Shown here in pieces: positions 1 through 8,163 of a DNA stretch of 53,846 nucleotides. Source of the stretch: a virus. Position 1 is the first letter of the stretch. Every line of letters begins with the position of its first letter. Location: IMG/VR virus record IMGVR_UViG_3300025112_000016, positions 1 through 53,846 of that record; one strand, given 5' to 3'. The notes beneath the pieces were generated by a model. That model was not told the origin of the DNA. It was given only the letters and a program-made list of their open reading frames with translations, and did no database searches. The position numbers and the translations under genes are program-made.

Positions 1-723
1 CAATACTGAATCCGCGTTGTACCCGTGTTGTCCAATCAACTCGATTGCATTGGTCAAGTCAGAAAGACTCAACACACCAGATGTACTAGCTGCATTAACG
101 TAGTGACTTCTTTGCAAGTCAGAGTTAGCAACATTACCATAACTATACTCACGTCCAGACCCTACTGTACCGCCAGAACCCTGAAATCCGCCATATATAT
201 TAGCGCCAAAATCAGTAATACTGTCGCCACCACTCTCTGCAGTAGTGCTGCTGATACTAATACCACCAACACCTGTCTGGAAACTGGTGTCTGCGATACC
301 CATTAGGGCATAAACAGTCTGTTTCGTTATGTGCCTGTCTACAGCTCGGCGTGCTTCGTTCAAGGCCAACTCGACTTCATTGAATCGAGAGTCCTCAATC
401 ATTCTACGCGTTACACCAACTGCGATACCCCACTCACGCACATCCACTCGCTCAGAGCGCAGCTTCGTGTGCTGATATTTAGGGGTTGTTCCTTCTTCTA
501 TCTGTTCAAGTACCATTGATGGTAGATTGAACGTTATATCTATCTTCCCTCCAGTGTCAGTGTTCATCCTTTCTGTAAACATTCGGAGAGCAGGTAAGTC
601 TGTTACTTTGTAATCGACTATCGCATCTTTATAATCTACTAAGATACGTTCCCCTGTTCCTCCTGTGTCTGCATAAGAACCCTCATTGACTGTGGTAAGA
701 AGACCTGGATTTGCTGTTACCAT
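1..723 (-). CDS. Major capsid protein, HK97-fold type (C-terminus cut by window edge)
   Basis: The reading frame is open from an ATG at 723, behind a good GAGGTG ribosome site, to the window edge, giving 241 residues without a stop. The product begins MVTANPGLLTTVNEG and contains LEQIEEGTTPKYQ and an Arg/Glu-rich helix near RRMIEDSRFNEVELALNEAR, a pattern typical of tailed-virus major capsid proteins that assemble the icosahedral shell. It sits directly downstream of terminase, portal, protease/scaffold and decoration genes, the canonical order of a head module. Identification rests on position and overall sequence character; no similarity search was possible. The rest of the gene lies left of the window. 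Confidence 0.8.
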   Translation of the reverse strand, partial: MVTANPGLLTTVNEGSYADTGGTGERILVDYKDAIVDYKVTDLPALRMFTERMNTDTGGKIDITFNLPSMVLEQIEEGTTPKYQHTKLRSERVDVREWGIAVGVTRRMIEDSRFNEVELALNEARRAVDRHITKQTVYALMGIADTSFQTGVGGISISSTTAESGGDSITDFGANIYGGFQGSGGTVGSGREYSYGNVANSDLQRSHYVNAASTSGVLSLSDLTNAIELIGQHGYNADSVL

Positions 724-734
724 ATTTAATCACC

Positions 735-1118
735 TCAGAGTACCTGAACCTTGGCATAACCAGGTCCACTTGTGCTCGCTTCCAGAGCAATTGCCACTGC
801 TGAACCACTGTCTGAACCTTGTGCCACAAGTCCCTCATCGGAGGATTCCTTTACGTACAATAGGTTGCCAGCCGCTACAGTTCCACTAACATAGACGTTG
901 AGTTGCACACCGTGTCCCGAAACTACCGAACCAATGTTTCCCGAAGTCGTAGGAGTCAAAAGAAATCCTAACCCCCGGCTTCCACTAGTTGTATTCTGGA
1001 CAAGTTTACCACTTGCATTCATAGTAACATAGTCACCTGCAAGGAGTGTCGCGTATCCTTCATACGGTAATATACGGGCTGGTGCGCCACCGTCATTTAC
1101 TAAAATCTCGGTTGCCAT
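735..1118 (-). CDS. Probable head decoration protein
   Basis: 127 residues, Gly/Ser/Thr/Val-rich and predicted mostly beta, with no membrane segment. The small size, the composition (SVVSGHGVQLNVYVSG) and the position between prohead protease/scaffold and major capsid protein match capsid decoration (stabilisation) proteins of lambda gpD or DUF2190 type. These bind outside the expanded shell. The gene is 11 bases from the capsid gene and 2 bases from the protease gene, so all are surely co-transcribed. Function is inferred from synteny and composition. Confidence 0.6.
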   Translation of the reverse strand: MATEILVNDGGAPARILPYEGYATLLAGDYVTMNASGKLVQNTTSGSRGLGFLLTPTTSGNIGSVVSGHGVQLNVYVSGTVAAGNLLYVKESSDEGLVAQGSDSGSAVAIALEASTSGPGYAKVQVL

Positions 1119-1120
1119 TC

Positions 1121-2374
1121 TTAATCACCTTTTATCGCCTTTCTATTTAGACGGATATTGCCGTCCTTCATCGCAAAAAGCCGCTCGACCTCTTTTTCGG
1201 TCTCGACAGCCTTCTCATCGGAGTCTGTTGCCTTTCCTTTACCAAAAGATTTTTCGGTATCTGGGACAGGAACTACTTCCAATGCCTCGCTAAATCCCAC
1301 AAGCTTGTCTTCTTCCCATCCGAATAAGCTGTCAAAACGGGTATCTTTCTCTTCGTCTTTAAGACCACCAATCAATACCTCTTTCGAGATAATGTTATTA
1401 ACCAAGGTCTTTTTGCGTCGCTCGGCTTCATTAGCCTTGCGCTCTTCCTCCTTAGTTGTGAAACTCTCAATTTTACTAAGAGCCTCTTCGTATTTGGTAG
1501 TCAACGTAGAGTTATTACTCTCCATCTCCTCCAGCTGTTTCTTCAGTGAGGCAAACTCGCGTTCAACAATTTTATCTGAATCAGTTGTTTTTACTTCTTC
1601 GCTCATACTATCATCCTCGTGTTCATCACATTCGCACGGCTTTCCACTAGAACACGAACCGCAACAAGGCGTTTCATCTTCCATTTGTTCTTGACCGTGG
1701 TTGTTACACTTCGTATCAATCGTGCATTCCCCACAAACAGCTTCCATCTTTTCATTTTCTATAAACGACACTTCAACGGGTCGGATATTCGTAGCATAAA
1801 TGTCTCCCATAACGTCCACGTCCTTGGAAAACCAATCAATGCTCACATTGGTGATTTCACCATCCTTCACCTTTCCAATCACTTCATTAGCTCGTTCTGT
1901 CGGTTCAGAAATCTGAGCCAACATTTTTATAGCTATTTTTCCATTATCTAGTTCCTCGACCTCAGGATTTATTGCCTTTCCGATTAAATCTTCAGGCGTC
2001 CTTTGGTGATTTACATATATAGGAAGCTCTTTGAAGAGCTCTACATTATCTTTAAGCAGGTTCGGCTCTATATAAACCTTATGCTCCTCATCATCTTTTG
2101 TGTATTCGTGGGGTCCCGATGTAATAGCTCTTACCGAAAACTCGGTAATATCTTCCACTAAACCTGTATCAGTCGATTCTACATCTTCGATTGAAAAATT
2201 CATTGCAAAGGTTTTTCGGGTCTCTTCAACGTTTCCTGAACCAAATTCCTTTTCGACACCATTCTCATCTGCCCACATCGAGCACATATTGGTTGCCATA
2301 GATTGATATTTCTCTACCCCACGCTTTTTCAATCTAACACTTAGTTCTGATACACATTTTTTGATTTGACTCAT
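1121..2374 (-). CDS. Prohead maturation protease fused to scaffold, with Cys-rich linker
   Basis: 417 residues. Residues about 75-210 resemble HK97-type prohead serine proteases: VNHQ (His123) and ITNVSIDWF (Ser178) fit the catalytic His and Ser, and RPVEVSFIENE follows as usual. A Cys-rich stretch at about 214-250 (CGEC, CCGSC, CEC) comes next, then a charged coiled coil at about 265-340 that would act as the scaffold (delta) domain removed on maturation. Start ATG follows GGGAGATAGAAA and overlaps the portal stop by 4 bases. The Cys cluster between protease and scaffold is not part of the usual family architecture and may bind metal. Confidence 0.8.
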   Translation of the reverse strand: MSQIKKCVSELSVRLKKRGVEKYQSMATNMCSMWADENGVEKEFGSGNVEETRKTFAMNFSIEDVESTDTGLVEDITEFSVRAITSGPHEYTKDDEEHKVYIEPNLLKDNVELFKELPIYVNHQRTPEDLIGKAINPEVEELDNGKIAIKMLAQISEPTERANEVIGKVKDGEITNVSIDWFSKDVDVMGDIYATNIRPVEVSFIENEKMEAVCGECTIDTKCNNHGQEQMEDETPCCGSCSSGKPCECDEHEDDSMSEEVKTTDSDKIVEREFASLKKQLEEMESNNSTLTTKYEEALSKIESFTTKEEERKANEAERRKKTLVNNIISKEVLIGGLKDEEKDTRFDSLFGWEEDKLVGFSEALEVVPVPDTEKSFGKGKATDSDEKAVETEKEVERLFAMKDGNIRLNRKAIKGD

Positions 2375-3672
2375 TTTCTATCTCCCGACACATTTGCCGC
2401 TGGTTTGTTTCCTTTGGATTCGTAAGCTCTACGAGCTGTTTTTCGAACATCGCCTTTCTTTGTCGTGCCTCGATTTTCAGTTCGTTGGGACTCTTCTCTC
2501 TTATCTTCGTCCTTTCCACCAGATACATTAACATTCACAGCAGTCTCTTGTAATTCAACTATGCCGTCAGGGTCTAATCCTCTCTCTGCCCTTACCTCTG
2601 AAGATGCCAACACTCCCTCTGATAGATATATCATATCGGTCTTGGCTTTGGTAAACGCATCTTCCACGTTCATCTGTCTGAACTTGAATCTTATCTCTTC
2701 ACCAAGTTGTGGCATCAGTTGAGAATTAAGAGCGGACTCGACGGCTTTTTGTAAATATTTAACATAAGGTTCGAAAATAGGTCTTGCCTGTTCAGGATTG
2801 TTCCACATCGTTTTCGGAACTTTCAATGCAATGTGTATCTTATCCATAATATCATCGGTATACTTACCGTACTCAAATGCACGGCTGGTTCCCTCTATAT
2901 TTTTTATTTCGATATCATTGCCGTGAATTACATCTTCACCCGGCTCCAAAGAATTAAATGCATCTACAATTTCGTTGATTTTGTCAGGACCATAAGGCAT
3001 ATCCGGAAGACCGCACGAAATATCAAACCGTGAAACGGCGTGTTTATTCAATGCAATCCCAATGTCCCTCATTGCAAAATCCTTCAAATCAACCAAATAC
3101 ATAACAGTATGGATGTCAGAGAGACCGTAAGCATAGTCATCAAAAGGGTTATTTTGTAGCTCTACGATTTCATCTGCTTCGAACCGTACATTCTCTTCAT
3201 CGGTTCCTGTATCCTGATAGTAATATATTAATTGGCCGTGTTCATTCCGCTGTATAAACATATTCTGGGATGAACGTACAATCAAATTATCTCCTGTCCA
3301 TTCTAAATATCCCGAACCAAAAATACGTGCATTCCTCAACCAACTATAGATAGTCATATCTATATTAATATCCATAAAGGTCTTTTCTATTTTTTCACGC
3401 AACTCCTCATCATCAGTTACAATATCATATCCATCTTTAACTGCATAGAGACAAGGGAGGTCGATTAGGGTTCTAATTATAGGGTCAGATAAATATATAT
3501 TCATATATTTACGATTATCACCAATGTGTTTCTCATATTTCTGACCGTACTGATTTGTTAGGCGAAGTCTTCTGATTATACCTTCTCCAAAACTACGTGG
3601 GTCGTCCTCTTCAAATGGAGGATTTTTACCTACTGTGGCAAATCTTCTACTTATCCAATCGCCTAAACCCAT
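2371..3672 (-). CDS. Portal protein
   Basis: 433 residues. It forms the dodecameric ring at the capsid vertex through which DNA is packaged. The sequence has the portal layout: N-terminal helices (DPIIRTLIDLPCLYAVKDGYD), a beta-rich clip/wing region (GSGYLEWTGDNLIVRSSQNMFI), the DEIVELQNNPFDDYAYGLSDIH segment, a long helical stem region, and a disordered polar tail rich in Asn/Lys/Glu (about 385-433). It lies between terminase large subunit and the prohead protease, with a 4-base overlap with the latter. Length fits compact portals. Recognition is by pattern and synteny. Confidence 0.85.
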   Translation of the reverse strand: MGLGDWISRRFATVGKNPPFEEDDPRSFGEGIIRRLRLTNQYGQKYEKHIGDNRKYMNIYLSDPIIRTLIDLPCLYAVKDGYDIVTDDEELREKIEKTFMDINIDMTIYSWLRNARIFGSGYLEWTGDNLIVRSSQNMFIQRNEHGQLIYYYQDTGTDEENVRFEADEIVELQNNPFDDYAYGLSDIHTVMYLVDLKDFAMRDIGIALNKHAVSRFDISCGLPDMPYGPDKINEIVDAFNSLEPGEDVIHGNDIEIKNIEGTSRAFEYGKYTDDIMDKIHIALKVPKTMWNNPEQARPIFEPYVKYLQKAVESALNSQLMPQLGEEIRFKFRQMNVEDAFTKAKTDMIYLSEGVLASSEVRAERGLDPDGIVELQETAVNVNVSGGKDEDKREESQRTENRGTTKKGDVRKTARRAYESKGNKPAANVSGDRK

Positions 3673-3718
3673 CGATGACCTACATTTATATCCTTTTCGC
3701 TGATATTTATAGCTTTCC

Positions 3719-5398
3719 TTAAACGCCGCGAGGAGCTTCTTTAAAAATACGGTTTCTTCGGCGTCCGCCTGTGGTCATTGTAACACCACTATAAACTCCT
3801 CTTCGACTGCGCCCACCATCTGTTCCTACTCGAATCGATGTAAAGCTACTTTCTGCGGGTAGCATCCCTAATGTAGCGTGAATCCCCATCACGGAGCTAT
3901 CACAGTAATCGTCGTGTCTTCCAGTAGGTGCCCCAATTTTTTCTGTCTTTTGGGTAGCATCCATAACATATTCTAGTATAGAATGTTCGTTATACCATTT
4001 CGACATCAGTTTTTTATCCAACCCCAGAAGGTTATTGGGATTCGGAACCCGGACCTTGCCCTTCTGTATAAATGATACATAATCACGATAAACATATGTT
4101 TTCGTCCCTTTGGGTCCTCCTGTAAATATGAAAGGTATAAAGTGGATACTGTCGGGAATGCATTCTAAACGTATCTCCTGCTCAAAAGCGCCGCCAATAC
4201 CAGTAGCATCAATAATAATGCGTATGGCTCCAAAGCTTCTTGCAACTGCCATAATGCGTTCACGCTGGTATGGTATATCGTGTCCACCAGATTTAGGACC
4301 GATTTCTTCCAAATATATAAGTCTTGCAATGTTACCTGTCTCAGACTTCTCGGTAATCCAAACACTAATAACAGTGCTATTAACGGATTTACCAATATCC
4401 ACACCCACAGTACAATTGGAAAAATTCTCTCTGTCCGCGTCCTCGGGTCGTATGAAGGTATAGTCATCAAAACAATTCCTTAAGTATTTGTTATTGAACA
4501 CACTCGATACACTTTCTACAAATTCACATTCGTACTCTGTTTTCCAATGGATAGAATCTTCGCCCCATTCTATCATCTTATTCAACATTTCTTCTTCGTC
4601 ATATGGGGGGCTATATGCTTCTCCCTTTACAACTGCGTCTCTCCAATTGAAATGCAATCGTTCGAAAGTATCGGAATATCCTTCATCATAGAGATATCGA
4701 TGCATATGGTTTTCTTTACTTTTAGGTGTCCCTAGATTAATAAATGGCGCCTTATTCGCTATTATACACGGCTCTACATTATCTATAAAGAGCGAGTCAG
4801 CTATTAAAGGACTTTCATCTACTATTAAAAAGGTAGGGTGTTGACCTCGTATTGCTTGCCCCTGATTGCTTGGTGCAATAGGAGCACGACGCAATACTGT
4901 CCCCCCTTTCATCTTAATCGAAGGTTTGTTATGCAATTTGTAAGCTCCTATCAATGAATTTAAAAATACATTATCTCTAAAATGACGGTATACATAATTA
5001 AAAATCAAAGCTGCTTGGTCTTCGGTGGGAGCAATAACGAAAACTAAATCTCTAAAGCGGCGAAAAAACATCCAAACAACAACGGCCACCGAAAGAGCCC
5101 ACGACTTACCGCTACCCCGAGGTGCCAGAACAGCCATCTTACGTTGAACATTAGAATCTCCTTTGGGATATGTCAATGATTTGGTTATGATTTTCAATTG
5201 AAGCGGTCTTAACCTTAATGGTCTTTGATTAGCATCCACTAAATACGTTTCACAAAAGGCGCGGACCAGTTGTTCCATTTTAACTTCATCGCATCTTATC
5301 TCTTCGAAAAATGATTCCATATGAGCAGAATCAAAACTATTCTTGCCCGATATCGCTTTCTTCAGGTTCTTCGTTTCGTTCTTCACTGTCTTCATCAT
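3719..5398 (-). CDS. terL: Terminase large subunit (packaging ATPase/nuclease)
   Basis: 559 residues. It pumps DNA into the prohead and cuts concatemers. Walker A is APRGSGKS (about 92-99) and Walker B FLIVDES (Asp194/Glu195), followed by a coupling motif near NLGTPKSKENH. The RNase H-like nuclease domain shows VGVDIGKS (Asp334), IIIDATGIGG (Asp397) and RHDDYCDS (Asp496/497/500), the three acidic clusters of the family. The first ATG overlaps the upstream gene by 62 bases. An internal ATG at 5320 (MESFFEEI) would avoid the overlap but has a weaker ribosome site, while AGGGGACTT precedes the upstream ATG. Confidence 0.95.
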   Translation of the reverse strand: MMKTVKNETKNLKKAISGKNSFDSAHMESFFEEIRCDEVKMEQLVRAFCETYLVDANQRPLRLRPLQLKIITKSLTYPKGDSNVQRKMAVLAPRGSGKSWALSVAVVVWMFFRRFRDLVFVIAPTEDQAALIFNYVYRHFRDNVFLNSLIGAYKLHNKPSIKMKGGTVLRRAPIAPSNQGQAIRGQHPTFLIVDESPLIADSLFIDNVEPCIIANKAPFINLGTPKSKENHMHRYLYDEGYSDTFERLHFNWRDAVVKGEAYSPPYDEEEMLNKMIEWGEDSIHWKTEYECEFVESVSSVFNNKYLRNCFDDYTFIRPEDADRENFSNCTVGVDIGKSVNSTVISVWITEKSETGNIARLIYLEEIGPKSGGHDIPYQRERIMAVARSFGAIRIIIDATGIGGAFEQEIRLECIPDSIHFIPFIFTGGPKGTKTYVYRDYVSFIQKGKVRVPNPNNLLGLDKKLMSKWYNEHSILEYVMDATQKTEKIGAPTGRHDDYCDSSVMGIHATLGMLPAESSFTSIRVGTDGGRSRRGVYSGVTMTTGGRRRNRIFKEAPRGV

Positions 5399-5696
5399 TT
5401 GATAAGTCCCCTAAGAAGTTCATAAAGCCTTCGGTCTTCTTCTCTACAATGGTAGGAATCTCTATATTCAATGCACGGAATTCGGTATGGATATCCCTTA
5501 CTATCTGATTGCGCTGTTTTAAAAGAGTATTGCGTAGATTTATATCTTTTATGTGTTCTAATATTTCTTCCCATAAGATATCTTCCACTGCCAGATTTCT
5601 CGCCAATAAACGAACAAGTTCTCTGTGACGTTGGTATTCCGCTTCTCCCACTCTTTTTCGTAAACGGAATGTATATTCCTCAACAGATTCACTCAT
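5337..5696 (-). CDS. Candidate terminase small subunit
   Basis: 119 residues, almost entirely helical and charged: an N-terminal Arg-rich helical region (FRLRKRVGEAEYQRHRELV), then an acidic tail (DEDSEERNEEPEESD). Terminase small subunits are short helical DNA-binding oligomers encoded immediately upstream of terL, which is the position here, with overlapping frames. No clear helix-turn-helix can be fixed by eye, so the assignment rests on position and size. Confidence 0.5.
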   Translation of the reverse strand: MSESVEEYTFRLRKRVGEAEYQRHRELVRLLARNLAVEDILWEEILEHIKDINLRNTLLKQRNQIVRDIHTEFRALNIEIPTIVEKKTEGFMNFLGDLSNDEDSEERNEEPEESDIGQE

Positions 5697-5980
5697 TTCT
5701 TCTTTCTCTTTTTTGCTGATGGTTTTAGAGATGGATATTTCCTATATACCGCTGCTCTAATACCAGCTGGCCGTGGGGCATTGTGAGCTAACTTCAATGC
5801 TGACTTAGCTCTCTTTAAAGAATTAATAGGAAAACTACCTGCGGGTGCTCCTCCTGACGGACCTGCAAAGGATTTCACTCCCTTATATTTTCCTACGTTT
5901 GACCCACCTGGTTTTTTCCGTGCAGCTGCCTGTTTTTTCTTAGATGCTGCCTTCTTCCTTGTCTTCCTTTTGTAGGCCAT
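5693..5980 (-). CDS. Very basic head-module protein with FPI...KYPSL motif
   Basis: 95 residues. The first 25 are almost all Lys/Arg/Ala and the last ten end AKKRKKK. Between them lie FAGPSGGAPAGSFPI, AKSALKLAHNAP and GIRAAVYRKYPSL. This spacing (FP-I, a run of Ala/Leu helix, then I-AAV-RKYP) resembles a short domain I know from capsid-region proteins of many bacterial phages. The basic tails suggest nucleic-acid binding or an internal virion protein. It overlaps the terminase small-subunit candidate by 4 bases. Exact role unknown. Confidence 0.6.
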   Translation of the reverse strand: MAYKRKTRKKAASKKKQAAARKKPGGSNVGKYKGVKSFAGPSGGAPAGSFPINSLKRAKSALKLAHNAPRPAGIRAAVYRKYPSLKPSAKKRKKK

Positions 5981-5992
5981 TGTTCGATTCCT

Positions 5993-6292
5993 CTAACCAT
6001 TAGATGATGCATTTCCAAGACGTCCACCTTTAGTGCGAGCACTGTAGGTAGGTAAATTCTTGGTATCTGCAGCATAATTAACGTTGTCCGTATATTGGTC
6101 CACAGTGGATTCTCCATCTGCATAAACCATTTTCTTTGGATTTTCGATATTTTTATATGATGTAATAGGTTTCTTATAATTCATCTCGGCTATCTCTGCC
6201 TCATCTGGTCTTGGGAAGTCCAGTTTCATATCAGGGTTGTTTCCGTGGAAATGCTCACCCTTTGTTAATCCCTTATCGTCTTTGTATGCCAT
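5993..6292 (-). CDS. Hypothetical head-module protein
   Basis: 99 residues from ATG at 6292 (MAYKDDKG), chosen because GGAGA lies seven bases before it; an ATG six codons upstream lacks such a site. The product is polar, without Cys or a membrane segment, rich in Asn/Lys/Asp/Tyr, and probably extended. It lies between the Lys-rich protein and a Cys-tailed small protein in the leftward operon. I do not recognise a family. Confidence 0.6.
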   Translation of the reverse strand: MAYKDDKGLTKGEHFHGNNPDMKLDFPRPDEAEIAEMNYKKPITSYKNIENPKKMVYADGESTVDQYTDNVNYAADTKNLPTYSARTKGGRLGNASSNG

Positions 6293-6294
6293 AT

Positions 6295-6450
6295 TTATTC
6301 TCCGCTGCATCCGCAGCCTTCATCGTCGCAACAAACTTCATCTTTACCAAGGCACGATAAAATTGCCTCCAATACTTCGTGTAGTCCTGCCACTTGTTCT
6401 CTAACTTCTTTTAATTCTGCTAATACAGTTTCGTCTTCTAATTCATTCAT
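6295..6450 (-). CDS. 51-residue protein with coiled coil and Cys-rich tail
   Basis: ATG at 6450 follows GGAGAATAACG and overlaps the end of the upstream SAP-domain gene (ATGAATGA arrangement). Residues 1-32 form an acidic amphipathic helix (LEDETVLAELKEVREQV) and the last 20 hold six Cys (SCLGKDEVCCDDEGCGCSGE). The helix suggests oligomerisation and the Cys tail metal binding or disulfides. Too short for routine gene callers. Function unknown. Confidence 0.6.
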   Translation of the reverse strand: MNELEDETVLAELKEVREQVAGLHEVLEAILSCLGKDEVCCDDEGCGCSGE

Positions 6451-6757
6451 CGTTATTCTCCAAAAAATCTTCCAGTCTTTCTACAAGCTTAGACTTTTTA
6501 CCTTTAATAGATAGTCCAAGTTCTTCCAATTCATCTTTAAGTTGGGCTACCGTAAAGGTACTAAAATCAAACTCATCATCCTCTTCCGGTTGTGGGTCTG
6601 GTGCAACTGGAGAAGGTGTATAATCATCCAAATCAAATCTTACTTCTACCTGTTTTGCACACTTAGGACACACCCCTCGTTTAAAAAAGGATAAATTATC
6701 TGTTATTTCTCCTCCTTGGAAAAGGCCATCACAACTAGTATAGGGACATCGGAACAT
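6443..6757 (-). CDS. Zinc-ribbon plus SAP-domain protein
   Basis: 104 residues starting MFRCPYTSCDG at 6757. The start is placed there because a TATA box at 6781-6790 sits about 28 bases upstream, which makes a leaderless mRNA; an upstream in-frame ATG would overlap that box. Cys4/Cys9 and Cys30/Cys33 form a zinc ribbon. A Pro/Asp linker follows, then a SAP motif at about 69-101 (TVAQLKDELEELGL, KGKKSKLVERL). SAP domains bind AT-rich DNA. The protein may assist packaging or link DNA to virion proteins. Confidence 0.75.
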   Translation of the reverse strand: MFRCPYTSCDGLFQGGEITDNLSFFKRGVCPKCAKQVEVRFDLDDYTPSPVAPDPQPEEDDEFDFSTFTVAQLKDELEELGLSIKGKKSKLVERLEDFLENNDE

Positions 6758-6780
6758 ACATATATTATCGGTTGTTGTTA

Positions 6781-6790
6781 TATATAAAAG
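6781..6790 (-). promoter_or_regulatory. Archaeal TATA box (leftward, internal)
   Basis: On the minus strand the sequence reads CTTTTATATATAAC, about 28 bases upstream of the ATG at 6757. It lies inside the head operon and would give a separate leaderless transcript for the SAP protein and the structural genes downstream. Confidence 0.55.
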
Positions 6791-6796
6791 CATCGC

Positions 6797-7354
6797 TCAT
6801 TTCTTGATAAAGGCGCCCCACATTACTTGTGTAAATTCATCATATCTAAATTCTTCCAGATTGTTTTCTTCTATGCATTCTGAAATGTCATCATAGGAAA
6901 TCTCAGATTTCCAAGGAGTGTAGGGAGGGGACATATTCAAAGGTTCAGTAATTTCCCACCAATCTTCATCTGTATCTCTATAATAGTAACACATAATAAC
7001 ATCTCCCTTCTTTAAGAAAGGTGCATATGTTTGAAATTCTCTCTTTTTATATTCAGTGTTACACAAAACTATCACTCTTGTCGGAGTATCAATGGCTTCC
7101 TTTATCTCTTTAACTATATCTTCATTAAGGCAATTATCTTCAATACCATAGCTTACTAATCGGCCTCCTTCCTTTTTATTCTGATTTAGAAAATGTGTAA
7201 ATCCTCTACGAAATGCCCCTGTTTGAATTACAACACCAAACAAAAGTAATGCCTTCTTTAATACATCTACTACACCTGGTGTTTGTGAAGTTCTTTCTCC
7301 ATCCACGATAAGATATCTTTCTTCGTTATTTCGTTCCAATTTCTTTTTTCTCAT
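6797..7354 (-). CDS. Possible Rossmann-fold (methyltransferase-like) protein
   Basis: 185 residues. The order of segments (LFGVVIQTGAFRRGFTHFL, then GRLVSYGIEDNC, RVIVLCNTEYKKREF, KKGDVIMCYYYRDTDEDWW) resembles the cephalosporin-hydroxylase/rhamnosyl O-methyltransferase branch of SAM enzymes. There a glycine-rich loop, an acidic strand end and a D-x-H-type metal motif are expected. Here the glycine loop is weak and the metal motif is not evident, so it may be degenerate or a different fold. Four bases separate it from the upstream membrane gene. Low confidence in function, good confidence that it is a gene. Confidence 0.4.
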   Translation of the reverse strand: MRKKKLERNNEERYLIVDGERTSQTPGVVDVLKKALLLFGVVIQTGAFRRGFTHFLNQNKKEGGRLVSYGIEDNCLNEDIVKEIKEAIDTPTRVIVLCNTEYKKREFQTYAPFLKKGDVIMCYYYRDTDEDWWEITEPLNMSPPYTPWKSEISYDDISECIEENNLEEFRYDEFTQVMWGAFIKK

Positions 7355-7357
7355 TCT

Positions 7358-7696
7358 TTAATCTAGCTTTTTGAGTTTCTCTAGTATTTCCTCTTCATTG
7401 TCGTCGTTACCATTCCTAAACGTACCTTTCCTTGTCTGTTCTATCTGACTATTCTGTTGTGCAGTCCATAATTCTAATACCTTATATATAATAACTAATG
7501 CAGGTGAACCTATAATCAAAAGAACCGACTTATAAGATTCTATGTCTTCTACTATCTCTGGATGACGAAATGCCATCGTAACCAAGAATATAGATAATCC
7601 TACCCAAGCCATAACAACTGGAGCTGCTACCATTATCATCATAAAATTAGCAAAGTTCCCATCAGGCGTAGCTGCATCTTTTTTATGATTGCTCAT
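7358..7696 (-). CDS. Two-span membrane protein (holin-like)
   Basis: 112 residues with two hydrophobic segments at about 18-42 and 56-77 and a highly charged C-terminus (NDDNEEEILEKLKKLD). It overlaps the one-span membrane protein upstream by 4 bases (ATGA), and together they look like a membrane pair made early in the leftward operon. Small two-span proteins of this type include holins, but nothing specific proves lysis function. Confidence 0.6.
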   Translation of the reverse strand: MSNHKKDAATPDGNFANFMMIMVAAPVVMAWVGLSIFLVTMAFRHPEIVEDIESYKSVLLIIGSPALVIIYKVLELWTAQQNSQIEQTRKGTFRNGNDDNEEEILEKLKKLD

Positions 7697-7902
7697 TTCT
7701 TCTCCTGTAATAATAACTTAATTTCTGCGAGAGCTATTTTTACCACATTCATATCCTCTGCATTCTTTTTATGGCGAGCTCCAAATTCGTTCTTCACTTC
7801 ATATAGTGAAAAAACCATAAAACGATATAAAGCATAAATTGCTCCAAGAAGGAGTATTAACGGTAATCCATAATCTTCGATTGCGACTAAAACATCTTCC
7901 AT
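7693..7902 (-). CDS. One-span membrane protein
   Basis: 69 residues with a single membrane helix at about 12-33 (LPLILLLGAIYALYRFMVF) followed by a charged helix (KNEFGARHKKNAEDMNVV). The size and layout (short outside, one span, amphipathic cytoplasmic helix) resemble small holin-like or BhlA-like proteins. Start ATG overlaps the stop of the 30-residue gene upstream (TAATG), so translation is coupled. Confidence 0.6.
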   Translation of the reverse strand: MEDVLVAIEDYGLPLILLLGAIYALYRFMVFSLYEVKNEFGARHKKNAEDMNVVKIALAEIKLLLQEKK

Positions 7903-7994
7903 TATTCACCTCCCTCCATCCTTATTCGAGGTATATCAAACTGTTGTTGAAACACATAATCCTCTAATTCTTCATCCCACTCTTCATTTGCCAT
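7902..7994 (-). CDS. 30-residue acidic leaderless micro-ORF
   Basis: ATG at 7994, product MANEEWDEELEDYVFQQQFD and a short tail, ending in TAATG shared with the next gene. A TATA box (TTTAAATA, minus strand, 8016-8023) is centred about 25 bases upstream, the normal spacing for a leaderless archaeal gene. Its last codons contain GGAGGTGA, which is also the ribosome site of the downstream membrane gene. It may therefore serve as a real peptide or mainly as a translational lead-in. Confidence 0.5.
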   Translation of the reverse strand: MANEEWDEELEDYVFQQQFDIPRIRMEGGE

Positions 7995-8015
7995 ACTAAT
8001 ACTCTGTTTTTTTGT

Positions 8016-8023
8016 TATTTAAA
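8016..8023 (-). promoter_or_regulatory. Leftward promoter TATA box, proximal
   Basis: Minus-strand AAACCTTTAAATAAC, with TATA element TTTAAATA and AAACC as a likely BRE. It is centred about 25 bases before the ATG of the 30-residue gene at 7994. Probable main promoter for the leftward head operon. Confidence 0.65.
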
Positions 8024-8028
8024 GGTTT

Positions 8029-8124
8029 TCATATTAGGCCATTCATCCACAAGATACTGATGCCCGCCAAGATAGCCAGAATAATTCTTATTGCGTCCAT
8101 TTGCATTATTTCCACCCCTTGCAT
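8029..8124 (-). CDS. 31-residue single-span membrane micropeptide
   Basis: ATG at 8124. The product begins MQGVEIMQMDAIR and continues as a hydrophobic helix IILAILAGISILW, ending NGLI. A TATA box at 8143-8150 lies about 23 bases upstream, so it would be leaderless or nearly so. Its stop lies just upstream of the proximal leftward promoter, which makes it the first cistron of a longer leftward transcript. A single-pass membrane micropeptide fits; the function is unknown. Confidence 0.5.
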   Translation of the reverse strand: MQGVEIMQMDAIRIILAILAGISILWMNGLI

Positions 8125-8142
8125 TTCTTCTGGAGAACAAAT

Positions 8143-8150
8143 TATTTAAA
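8143..8150 (-). promoter_or_regulatory. Leftward promoter TATA box, distal
   Basis: Minus-strand TATCTCCAAAGGTTTAAATAAT. The TCTCCAAA block just before the TATA element is shared, inverted, with the rightward promoter at 8250-8257. This suggests one factor (TFB or a viral regulator) recognises both. Confidence 0.6.
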
Positions 8151-8163
8151 CCTTTGGAGATAC

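Noticed and set aside
1158-1694. 178-codon plus-strand ORF
   Set aside because: It lies opposite the prohead protease/scaffold gene, is Ser-rich as expected from an antisense shadow of Glu/Lys codons, and the sense gene has clear motifs and a ribosome site.
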